A stretch of DNA of 64,000 nt from Thinopyrum elongatum. Its lineage: Eukaryota; Streptophyta; Magnoliopsida; Poales; Poaceae. Of the stretch, positions 33,940 through 44,850 are shown piece after piece. The stretch's first letter is position 1; the number at the start of each line of letters is the position of its first letter. The position numbers and the translations under genes were made by a program. The DNA lies in NCBI GenBank assembly GCA_011799875.1, contig CM022299.1, positions 336,744,447 through 336,808,446 on the forward strand, read 5' to 3'. The notes beneath the pieces are model-generated. The model saw nothing but the letters and a program-made list of their open reading frames with translations, was not told the origin of the DNA and did not search any database.

Positions 33940-35514
33940 TCCTACTTCTTGAGCTTGCGTTGATTTTTCCCTTGAAGAGGAAAGGGTGATGTAGCAAAGT
34001 AGAGATAAGTATTTCCCTTAGTTAAGAACCAAGGTATCAATCCAGTAGGCGGCACAGGCAAGTCTCCAATCTATGCACCTGCACAAACTAACAAACACTT
34101 GCACTCAACGCGAAAAAGGGGCTTCAATCCCTTCATGGTCTCGAACAAGAGATCTAATAGAGATAGGTATAAAAGATTACTAAAACATAAAACAAAGTAA
34201 AAATAAATAAATTGCAGCAAAGTATTTTTGGGTTTTTTGGTTTATAGATCTGAAAATATATGATGGAAAATAGACTCGCAGGCCATAGGTTTCACTAGAG
34301 GCTTCTCTCTTTAAGATAGCATACGGTGGGTGAACAAATTACTGTTGAGCAATTGATAGGAAAGCGGAAAGTTATGACGATATCTAAGGCAATGATCATG
34401 AATATAGGCATCACGTCTGTGACAAGTAGACCAAAATGATTCGGCATCTACTACTATTACTCCACACATCAACCGACTCCTGCCTGCATCTAGAGTATTA
34501 AGTTCATAAGAACAGAGCAATGCTTTAAGTAAGATGACATGATGTAGAGGGATAAACTCAAGCAATATGATGAAAACCCCATCTTTTTAACCTCGATGGT
34601 AACAATACATTACGTTCATCGCTACCCCTTCTGTCACTGGGTGAGGACACCACAAGATTGAACCCAAAACTAAGCACCTCTCCCATTGCAAGAAAAACCA
34701 ATCTAGTTGGCCAAACCAAACCGATAGTTTGAAGGGAAATACAAAGATATCTTAATCATGCATAAAAGAGTTCAGATAAGACTCAAATAATATTCATACA
34801 TAATCTGATCATAAATCCATAATTCATCGGATCTGAAAAAACACACCACAAAAAAGTATTACATCGAATAGATCTCCAAGAACATCGAGGAGAACATTGT
34901 ATTGAAGATCAAAGAGAGAGAAGAAGCCATCAAGCTACTAGCTATGGACCCGTAGGTCTGTGGTAAACTACTCACGCATCATCGTAAGGGCGGCAAGGTT
35001 GATGTAGAGGCCCTTCGTGATCAAATCCCCCTCCGGCAGGGTGCCGAAAAAGGCCCCAAGATGGAATCTCACGGGAACACAGGCACGCGGCGGCTGAAAA
35101 GTATTTTGGTGGACCCCTCTAGTGGTTTGGGAATATTTGTGAATTTATAGAGCAAGAATTAGGGTTAGGAGACCCCCGAGGGGCCCACAAGCACTTAGGG
35201 CGCCCCCCCAGGGGCGCGCCTGGCAGGCTTGTGGCCTCCTGGGCCATTGTCTGACCCCCTCTCCAAGCTCTGTGGATGTCTTCTGGTCCAAGAAAAATCA
35301 TCGTAAAGTTTTATTCCGTTTGGACTCCGTTTGATATTCCTTATCTGTAAAACTCAAAAACAAGGAAAAAACAGAAACTGGCACAGGGCTCTAGGTTAAT
35401 AGGTTAGTCCCAAAAATAATATAAAATTGCATAGTAATGCATATAAAACATCCAAAACAGATAATATAATAGCATGGAACAATAAAAAATTATAGATACA
35501 TTGGAGACGTATCA
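33940..35514 (-). repeat. 3' LTR of minus Athila-like element
   Basis: On minus it begins TGATACGTCTCC-like at 35514 and ends GAAGTAGGA at 33940. It is uninterrupted, 1575 bp. Opposite in orientation to the plus LTR ending at 32272, it makes a large inverted repeat with a 1.67 kb spacer. GGGGCGCGCC palindromic sequence lies near 35208-35222. Confidence 0.92.
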
Positions 35515-35846
35515 AGCATCCCCAAGCTTAATTACTGCTCGTCCTCGAGTAGGTAAATGATAAAAACAGAATTTTTGATGTGGAATGTTACCTAACATAT
35601 TTATCAATGTAATCTTCTTTATTGTGGCATGAATATTCAGATCCATAAGATTCAAAACAAATGTTTTATTTTGAGATAAAAACAATAATACTTCAAGCAT
35701 ACTAATAAAGCAATCATGTCTTCTCAAAATAACATGGCCAAAGAAAGTTATCCCTACAAAATCATATAGTCTGGCAATGCTCCATCTTCATCACACAAAG
35801 TATTTCATCATGCACAACCCCGATGACAAGCCAAGCAATTGTTTCT
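35515..35846 (-). other. 3' internal end with polypurine tract
   Basis: AAGCTTGGGGATGC on minus (35529 to 35516) abuts the LTR as the plus-strand primer tract. The rest matches 26150-26477 of the plus element in inverse orientation. It is cut at 35846 by the chromovirus insertion. Confidence 0.85.
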
Positions 35847-38800
35847 TGTAACACCCCGTGTATTACGCTACAGTAATCACCCTGTTGATAATGCCATGTC
35901 ATCATGATCAACAGTGCTTAATCATCATTAGTAACATATCTCATTTCAAAATTCAAATCCAAATGGAAATTCGAACTAAAAGTGTAAAATAAAAGTTGTC
36001 CAACATAGAAACTAAAATGTTCAATAAATAGCAAATATTACAGAGGCTATTCTAAAATTGTAACCAACAATTAATAAATTAATTAGGTGGCTCTAACTTT
36101 ACCAAAATAGCAAGGTTTAATACATTTTATTTATTATAAAATTTGTGTTAAACTCCAATTGTCTCCAAACCAATTTTTGGCAGTAGTAGATATTACATGG
36201 CATCTAATGGGCTAGGTCACTAATTTGGTAAAAGTCATATGGTGGCCTAACTATTTACAAAATAGAGTATAGGAATAAATATAAAGAAAAAAAAGGGGGA
36301 CAAAAGGAAATAAAACAAAAAGAAAAAGAAAACAAAAGACCCCCCGGGCCTCGGCCCAGCTGGCCGCAACCAGCCAGGCCGGCCCAGCCACCTTCCCTTA
36401 ACTCCCCTCCCCGATCCACACCAAACCCTAGCCGCTAACCAGCACCCCCCCACTCCCCACTCGCTCCTCTCCCCGCCCCTGACCCCGTCGTCGATCCCCT
36501 CGCCACCCGCCGTCGCCACCGCCGCCTGAGAACGCCGCTCATCATCGCCGGCGCCGCCTGTTGCCTGCAGCCGCCCTGCCCGCGAGCCCCGGCCGCATCC
36601 GTCCGCTCCCCGCGGCCACCGCCCCGAAGTCGCCACACCCATCGCCCGTCGCCGCCCCGACGCCGTTCGCCGTCAGATCCGGCGCCGACGAACCTCCCCG
36701 AGCCCACTGCCGTCCCCCTACAGCTCCTCTGTGAGCACCCCCGTCCGTTCCCCTCTGATTCCCCTAGTTCTCGTCACCGTAGATCGCCACCGCGCGCGCC
36801 TGAGAGCACGCCACCTCGCCGCTCGCCTCGCCAGTCCCGCGCCGCCCGCTCGGGCCGGCTCACTGCCTGCTCTCGCCCCGCCAACCGCGTCCGACCACCC
36901 ACCTCAGTCCATCGCCGCTCGTCGCCGCCCGGGCCCCCCTGCTCCTGCGCCCGCCTGCACCCCGCGCCGCCACGCCCGGCCACAACCCCCTCTCCCAGCC
37001 ACGGCCTGCTGCCTGCTACTCGTCGTCGCGCTGTGGCCGCTGGCGCCCGGTGCCGTCGCGTGTGCGTGTGCACAGTCGCACCAATGGCCGGCTGTGACAC
37101 TGCCGCTGGGCCTGGCCCTTTTAATTAGGGGCTAATCCCATTAAGCACTAACCCCCCCTTTTACTCTATGACAGTGGGTCCCCGCATTAATTAAACCTAA
37201 ATTTAAAACCCTGTTAAAAAGTACTGTCTATGACACGCGGGACCCACATGCACTATTCACTGGTTGACCCAGTCAACAGCTGACTGTGCTCTTGACTTTG
37301 ACCGGGCCCCACATGTCATTGACTGTGGATGGCACTACACTAGGTGACAAATGTATTTTCAGTTTATTTTCGAATTAAATAGATATAAGTAATTCCAGAA
37401 AATGCTAATAAAACTTTAAAATTTTATATAAAATAATCCGTAGCTCAGATCGAAAAACTTTGTACATGAAAGTTGCTCAGAATGACGAGACGAATCCGGA
37501 TACGCGGTCCGTTCGTCCGCCACACGTCCCTAACTATCCGAACATGCAATCGTTCCCCTCTTTTTGCCTGTCCGAAATGCCGGACACTGGGAATACTTTC
37601 CCGGACATTTTTCCCCTTCGCCGGGATTACCTAGCACTACGATAGAACACCGCTAGCTCTGCTTGTTGACATGTCATGCACTTGTTTGCTTAGTATTTAC
37701 TGTTTCCTCCCCCTCTTCTCTCTCGTTAGACCCCGACGCAGTTCCCGGTACCGCCGCAGCTCCGGAGACCGAAGACACCATTGACGATATTGCCCTTGCC
37801 GCTGAGCAACCAGGCAAGCCCACCTTTGATCATCCCGATATCGCCCATTCTATTTTCTCATGCTTGCATTAGAATTGCTGCTGCTACTGCTTTACCTATT
37901 CTGATGCATAGACTGTTTACTGTAACCTGCTGTTGATAATTACCTGCATATCCTAAACTGCTTAGTATAGGCAGGGTAGAGACCTATCAGTGACCCCGCT
38001 TATCCCGATTACCCCGCTGGATTATCCGAAGACCCGATCAATGGGATTGAAGACCAGGCCCCGACACCGCACATCACCACCCCTTAGTTGTAATGACACT
38101 GCAGCGTTACTATCGAGTGCCGAGGGTGGTACCTCGTGTAGCACTACTGATGTTAACTCTGTAGAGTAGCTATTCGGTCGTGGTCATCGAGGGTGATTCC
38201 TCCTTCACCACTTCCGATAACGACGCTGTCATACAACCCCTCAAGTGTGAACCCATCGAGGGTGATTCCTCCGAGTTCACCTTAACGGATACATCGAGTG
38301 GGAATTCAACGAGGGTGATACCTCGGATTCCCCTGATGTTATGGACACACGGATACTTGGACCTTACACTGTTACTTGGATAGGCGGGTCGAACCTGAGG
38401 GGTACCCGCGTGTGCCTAAGTGGCGAGTGTTGTGAAGACGGGTTGACCTGGATGGTGCCCGAGTGATGAATACGAGGCGTGGCCGGGCATTCTTGGCCCT
38501 TGCCGCAAGTCCTCGAGACGGGGTGATGGGGTCACATCTTTCGTGAGTCTCTGCTCGTTACCGCAAGCCCTAGTCCACTAGCGATTTGGATATTTGATCC
38601 GAGCAGGCCTCTGGCCTGATAGCACTAACCATCACGTGGGCATAGTATGGGCGTTCTGCATCGTAGCATCAGCCGAAAGCTCTGTCAGACGTCTAGTTCA
38701 GCCTTGCGGCCGAGACGGACCGGCGCCCTCCTGGTGCCTGGCTTCACCCTGCTCGCAATGACCCGGAGTGCACAGGGCGATGGCCCAAGACCCCTGAGCA

Positions 38801-39811
38801 CTTAGGATGTAGACCGGCGGGGACCTCTCTGCTGAGCTATAGGTAGGGCTGCGGTGTATCGTTTGGCCGAGGCCGGGCATGACCTAGGAAAGTGTGTCCG
38901 GCCGGAGTTAATCGAGCGTGTTGGGTAAGTTGGTGCACCCCTGCAGGGAAGAACACATCTATCGATAGCCGGTCCTACGGTAAAGGACACTCGGAGTTGT
39001 ATCCTGATTGATACAATTAGAACTGGATACTTGGATACTATGGCTCTGGGATTGCTTCTCGCAGGGAGTCAAGAAGGGATCTCAGGACGAGGTTGATGAC
39101 TATATGGCTCTGGGATTGCTTTCTCGCAGGGAGTCGAGAAAGGATCTCTGGGTGAGGTTGAGACTTAATGATACTGCTACATTATATTGTACTGTTCTAC
39201 TCTCTTCTATTGCTGCAAGACCACTGAAGATGCTAGTCTTTGATAGGACTAGGTTTTCCCCTCTATCCTGGCATTTCTGTAGCCCAGTCCACATATACAG
39301 CCTCCCTTTGATAATGTTGCATATGTAGTGTAGGTCCTTGCTTGCTGAGTACTTTGGATGAGTATTCACGGTTGCTTTGCTTTCTTTTTCCCCCATATCC
39401 TTTTGATGCAACCAGATGACGGAGCCCCGGATACAGCTGCCCACGCCGACGATCGCTACTACTACCCCGAGGGTGGTTACTACTATGAGTTGACTGACGA
39501 CCAGGAGTAGAATCGAAGGGTCCCAGGCAGGAGGCCTGCGCCTTTCGATCGTAGTGTTTTCTTTGCCCCGCCTTTCTAAAGGCCTTTATGTGCTTTCTTT
39601 TATATCTGTACTCAGATATCTGATGCTTCCACTGATGCTTGTTCGCAAGCTTATGTATTCGAGCCCTCGAGGCCCCTGGCTTGTAATATAAAGCTTGTAT
39701 GACTTTATTTATGTTTTTGAGTTGTGTTGTGATATCTTCCCGTGAGTCCTTAGGCTTGATCATGTGCATTTGTGTGTACGATCACTGCATGATTGAGCCG
39801 GGGGCGTCACA
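35847..39811 (+). repeat. 5' LTR of plus chromovirus (3965 bp)
   Basis: It runs from TGTAACACCCCGTG to GGCGTCACA. AATATAAAG near 36277-36285 is a TATA candidate about 140 bp before ACCAAACCCTAGCC (36419-36432), which looks like a plant promoter-proximal telo-box, followed by a GC-rich block to 37110. Four hairpin-forming motifs CGAGG-N6-CCTC lie at 38121, 38188, 38257 and 38310. Two 64-bp repeat units are at 39037-39163. TAATATAAAG near 39686 may serve polyadenylation. Confidence 0.93.
37730..39510 (+). other. Candidate spliced mini-gene in chromovirus 5' LTR
   Basis: Segment a is 37730-37813 (84 nt) after CTCTCTCGTTAG, with GC donor CAG/GCAAGC at 37813/37814. Segment b is 39416-39510 after a pyrimidine tract and AACCAG, ending at TAG 39508. 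The reading phases join. It encodes DTIDDIALAAEQP, then DDRYYYPEGGYYYEL with tail TDDQE. The upstream GC-rich block has a possible donor CTCT/GTGAGC at 36730/36731, but no ATG in a conserved frame was found, so the start is unknown. Confidence 0.4.
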
Positions 39812-40170
39812 AGTTGGTATCAGAGCCGACTGCCTGTAGGAACCCTCCTTCCAATTCCTTGGCCAGAGTTGAGTCTAGAAACCGAAAAACTAATTTACTA
39901 AGTTGGCTGTGTGGCTTACGGGCCCACGTCGCCAATTGGGTGGTATTAGGATCTTTTATTCCTCGTTTATACTCTGGGACTCTGACCTCTCTTCTATTCG
40001 GGTTAAATGAATTTTACTAACGTCGACACTTAGGATCTCGTAAATCTCGTCTACCCGGAGAGCTGGATATGTGTGCTTAATTCCTTACCATTGATTTGAT
40101 TAGTCTGATAATCATTTTCCTTTCCATTGTCTTGTTTAACCTTTCCCTTCGAGTGGTATAATACTTCTCA
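39812..40170 (+). promoter_or_regulatory. Primer-binding site and leader
   Basis: TGGTATCAGAGC (39815-39826) is the initiator-Met tRNA site. The leader aligns with minus 2372-2150 for about 220 bp, then passes into the integrase remnant across the deletion joint, which lies between about 40030 and 40200. Confidence 0.85.
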
Positions 40171-41259
40171 TTGTCTTTTGATAATCCTGAATTTCCTTTG
40201 GTTCAGATGGATTTCATTACAGGACTCCCCAGGTCACAGAAGGGTCATGATGCTATTCTTGTCATCGTTGACCAACTCTCCACGGTTGCACACTTTCTGC
40301 CTGTCAAAGAGACGATCACTGCTAGTCAGTTAGCAGAGTTGTATATCTCCAGAATTGTTTCACTCCACGGTATTCCGAAGGAGATTAGTTCGGACCGTGG
40401 CGGTCTTTTCACCTCCAAGTTCTGGGAAAGTTTCCAAGAAGCTATGGGAACTCATATTACCTGGAGTTCAGCTTATCACCCTCAATCCCATGGCCAAGTC
40501 AAGCGAGTCAATCAAGTGCTTGAAGACATGCTTCGGGCTTGTGTTATATCGTTCGGTAAGAAGTGGGAAGAATCTCTTCCTTACGCGGAATTCTCATATA
40601 ACAACAGCTATCAAGCCAGCTTGAAAATGGCCCCTTTTGAAATTCTATATGGACGTAAGTGTCGAACCCCTCTGAATTGGTCAGAAACTGGGCAACGACC
40701 GCTCGTGGGTCCGGATATTATTCAACACGCCGAAGAACAAGTCCGTATCGTCCGTGAAAACCTCAAGGCGGCTCAGGACCGCCAGAAGAGCAACTATGAT
40801 CGCAAACGATGGGGTTTGACTTATCAACCAGGTGATCAAGCTTATCTGCGTGTCACTCCTATGAAGGGCACTCACTGCTTCGGAATCAAGGGCAAGCTAG
40901 CTCCACGCTACATTGGTCCTTTTCGCATTGCAGCAAGACGTGGTCAGGTGGCGTACAAATTGGTGTTGCCGCCGCAATTCTCTCATATCCACGATGTCTT
41001 CCATGTGTCGCAACTTCGTCGTTGCTTCAAGGGATCTCCGCACCGAGCTGTGGATCACGAGATGCTCGAATTGCGAGATGATCTTTCTTATAAGGAGCAT
41101 CCGATCCGCATTCTCGATGAAGCTGAACGTCGGACCCGTCAAAAGGTTACCAAGTTCCTCAAAGTGCAGTGGTCAAATCATACTGAAGATGAAGCCACTT
41201 GGGAACGCGAGGATAATCTTCGTGCGGAATACCCCGAACTTTTTCCTTCTACCTCTTAA
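40171..41259 (+). pseudogene. Chromovirus integrase C-terminal part with chromodomain
   Basis: 362 codons are open. The catalytic core is present (QMDFITGLPRSQKG with Asp, SSDRGGLFTSKFWE with Asp), but the third acidic residue is lost: HPQSHGQVKRVNQ has Lys where Gypsy integrases have Glu. The GPY/F region follows (LAPRYIGPFRI), then HDVFHVSQLRRC, and a chromodomain-like end (KFLKVQWSNHTEDEATWE, LRAEYPELF) that in chromoviruses targets integration to modified histones. The zinc-binding N-terminus and everything upstream are deleted. The ATG at 40171 is incidental. It stops at TAA 41257. The purine tract GTGGAGGAGA (about 41284-41293) precedes the 3' LTR. Confidence 0.88.
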
Positions 41260-43711
41260 TTCTCGAGACGAGAATTCTTATTAGTGGAGGAGATTTGTAA
41301 CACCCCGTGTATTACGCTACAGTAATCACCCTATTGATAATGCCATGTCATCATGATCAACAGTGCTTAATTATCATTAGTAACATATCTCATTTCAAAA
41401 TTCAAATCCAAATGGAAATTCAAACTAAAAGTGGAAAATAAAAGTTGTCCAACATAGAAACTAAAATGTCCAATAAATAGCAATTATTACAGAGGCTATT
41501 CTAAAATTATAACCAACAATTAATAAATTAATTAGGTGGCTCTAACTTTACCAAAACAGCAAGGTTTAATACATTTTATTTATTATAAAATTTGTGTTAA
41601 ACTCCAATTGTCTCCAAACCAATTTTTGGCAGTAGTAGATATTACATGGCATCTAATGGGCTAGGTCACTAATTTGGTAAAAGTCATATGGTGGCCTAAC
41701 TATTTACAAAACAGAGTATAAGAATAAATATAAAGAAAAAAAAGGGGGACAAAAGGAAATAAAAGAAAAAGAAAAAGAAAACAAAAGACCCCCCGGGCCT
41801 CGGCCCAGCTGGCCGCAACCAGCCAGGCCGGCCCAGCCACCTTCCCTTAACTCCCCTCCCCGATCCACACCAAACCCTAGCCGCTAACCAGCACCCCCCA
41901 CTCCCCACTCGCTCCTCTCCCCACCCCTGACCCCGTCGTCGATCCCCTCGCCACCCGCCGCCACCGCCGCCTGAGAACGCCGCTCGTCATTGCCGGCGCC
42001 GCTCGTTGCCTGCAGCCGCCCTGCCCGCGAGCCCCGGCCGCATCTGTCCGCTCCCCGCGGCCACCGCCCTGAAGTCGCCGCACCCATCGCCCGTCGCCGC
42101 CACGACGCCGTTCGCCATCAGATCCGGCACCGACGAACCTCCCGAGCCCACTGCCGTCCACCTACAGCTCCTCTGTGAGCACCCCCGTCCGTTCCCCTCT
42201 GATTCCCCTAGTTCTCGTCGCCGTAGATTACCACCGCGCGCGCGCCCGAGAGCCTGCCACCTCGCCGCTCGCCTCGCCAGTCCCGCGCCGCCTGCTCGGG
42301 CCGGCCCACTGCCTGCGCTCGCCCCGCCAACCGCGTCCGGCCACCCACCTCAGCCCATCGCCGCTCGCAGCCGCCCGGGCCCCCCTGCTCCTGTGCCCGC
42401 CTGCACCCCGCGCCGCCACGCCCGGCCACAATCCCCTCTCCCAGCCGTGGCTTGCTGCCTGCTGCTCGCCGTCGCGCCGTGGCCGCTGGCACCCGGTGCC
42501 GTCGCGTGTGCGCGTGCACAGCCGCACCAATGGCCGGCTGTGACACTGCCGCTGGGCCTGGCCCTTTTAATTAGGGGCTAATCCCATTAAGCACTAACCC
42601 CCCCTTTTACTCTATGACAGTGGGTCCCCCCATTAATTAAACCTAAATTTAAAACCCTATTAAAAAGTACTGTCTATGACACGCGGGACCCACATGCACT
42701 ATTCACTGGTTGATCCAGTCAACAGCTGACTGTGCTGTTGACTTTGACTGGGCCCCACATGTCATTGACTGTGGCTGGCACTACACTAGGTGACAAATGT
42801 ATTTTTAGTTTATTTTCGAATTAAATAGATTTAAGTAATTCCAGAAAATGCTAATAAAACTTTAAAATTTTATAGAAAATAACCGTAGCTCAGATCGAAA
42901 AACTTTGTACATGAAAGTTGCTCAGAACGATGAGATGAATCCGGATACGCGGTCCGTTCGTCCGCCACACGTCCCTAACTATCCGAACATGCAACCGTTC
43001 CCCTCTTTTCGTCTGTCCGAAATGCCAAACACTGGGAATACTTTCCCGGACATTTTTCCCCTTCGCCGGGATTACCTAGCACTACGATAGAACACCGCTA
43101 GCTCTGCTTGTTGACATGTCATGCACTTGTTTGCTTAGTATTTACTGTTTCCTCCCCCTCTTCTCTCTTGTTAGACCCCGACGCAGTTCCCGGTACCGCC
43201 GCAGCTCCGGAGACCGAAGACACCATTGACGACATTGCCCTTGCTGCCGAGCAACCAGGCAAGCCCCCCCTTTGATCATCCGGATATCGCCCATTCTATT
43301 TTCTCATGCTTGCATTAGAATTGCTGCTGCTACTGCTTTACCTATTCTGATGCATAGCCTGTTTACTGTAACCTACTGTTGATAATTACCTGCATATCCT
43401 AAACTGCTTAGTATAGGCTGGGTAGAGACCTATCAGTGACCCCGCTTATCCCGATTGCCCCGCTGGATTATCCGAAGACCCGATCAACGGGATTGAAGAC
43501 CAGGCCCCGACACCGCACATCACCACCCCTTAGTTGTAACGACACTGCAGCATTACTATCAAGTGCCGAGGGTGGTACCTCGTGTAGCACTACTGATGTC
43601 AACTCTGTAGAGTAGCTATTCGGTCGTGGTCATCGAGGGTGATTCCTCCTTCACCACTTCCGATAACGACGCTGTCGTACAACACCTCAAGTGTGAACCC
43701 ATCGAGGGTGA

Positions 43712-44307
43712 TGTCGTGGTTCTAAGTCTGACAGTAGAATAGGGGGTAGGTATGAGGAGGCAAGATCCTAGCTACGATGAGGTTGTGCACGCAAGATTTA
43801 CGAGTTCAGGCCCTTCTCGGAGGAAGTAACAGCCCTACTTCTCGGTGCCCGGGGGCTCGGTCGATTGGATTATGCGTAAAGTTACAAGGGGTGCGAACCC
43901 TTGTGCCAGTGGAGGGGGGTGGCTTATATAGAGTGCGCCAAGACCCCAGCCGTCCCACGTTACAAGGGGTTCAATGTCCATAAAGACAGGACGTTACTGA
44001 TAATGCCAGCAATAAAGGCAAATAAATGATCATTAAGACCACGGAGTGAACGCCTGACCATTGCCATCCTGAGTGACCTTAGATCTTCTGTCTTCCGAGT
44101 GGTTTCTGATGTGGTCGAGTGAGTACACCCCGGTCGAATGGAATTGGGTTATCCGAGTGAACTGTTGGTCGAGTGGGTTGCACCCTGTGGTGATTTCAGT
44201 CGGTAGATGATGCTATCCTTTGAATGTCCTTGGCTTTAGAGCAGTGTCCTCGGGGAAGGGTGTCTAGGTCAGGCCTATTACCCTACCCTAGGTACATGTC
44301 TTCGTCA
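43712..44307 (-). repeat. 3' LTR of element D (596 bp)
   Basis: It matches 56666-57261 without gaps. GGCTTATATAGAG (about 43921-43933) reads as a TATA box in the palindromic core TATATA. The minus-strand purine tract TTCGGGGGCTAA (44319 to 44308) adjoins it. Confidence 0.95.
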
Positions 44308-44850
44308 TTAGCCCCCGAATGGATCTGGGTCCGAGTGGAGAAGGGGTTGAAGATGGTTCCGACCCGATTTATATGCTTCAGAGGCATTTTAACCGGGCCG
44401 GTGATCTTTGTAAAAACTTCAACTTCATTTTCAGTCGCCTGGGTCCATTCAGAGGTTGTCGAGTGAATTTTGCTGATAAGCTCTGAGTGTTGGTATGGTA
44501 TAAAATCGTCAGCGCGATTGGTTACACTGCCGCTCCCGGATCTCACGGGATTCAAAATTTGGAGAAGCGCGCGGGACAGAGAGTACCACAGTAAACGGAG
44601 CAGATTAGGCAGGGACGCCTCGATTCTCGTGCCACCTTTTTCGCCACGTATCCAGCGCGTGACTGTTGCGGGATTTGACTGGATTGCCTGGGCCCACGAG
44701 TCAGCCACTCGGGAGCAGGCCCATATAAGGCGTCGGGGCCGATGAGTCTGGCACTGTGCTCCCCATCCCCTTCTTCTTCTTCTCCTGTTTCTCCACCACA
44801 TTCGCCGCCACCTTCGATGCCCCCGCCCCGTCCAAGCGCAGCCTGCCGCA
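44308..44850 (+). promoter_or_regulatory. Probable promoter of element D antisense gene
   Basis: This is 543 bp between LTR and ATG. CCATATAAGG (44718-44727) lies about 125 bp before ATG 44851 and is the best TATA candidate. GGTATAAAATC (about 44495) is a second. The interval 44742-44850 is C/T-rich, like a plant 5' UTR. The competing ATG at 44742 opens a frame without the conserved domain. Confidence 0.5.

Noticed and set aside
36731..37135. 134-codon ORF in the plus chromovirus 5' LTR and its relatives at 42006-42581
   Set aside because: Same GC-composition effect. It starts at GTG inside a likely splice donor, and the frame is not conserved between the two LTRs.
37460..37645. 61-codon ORF in chromovirus LTR (also 42905-43090)
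   Set aside because: It is present in the two LTRs of one element only; the solo LTR has no equivalent open frame, so there is no independent support.
39815..39826. tRNA gene fragment
   Set aside because: Only the primer-binding complement of an initiator tRNA 3' end is present. There is no cloverleaf.
40171..40173. Start codon of an independent integrase gene
   Set aside because: The ATG lies near a deletion joint and integrase is normally part of the polyprotein.
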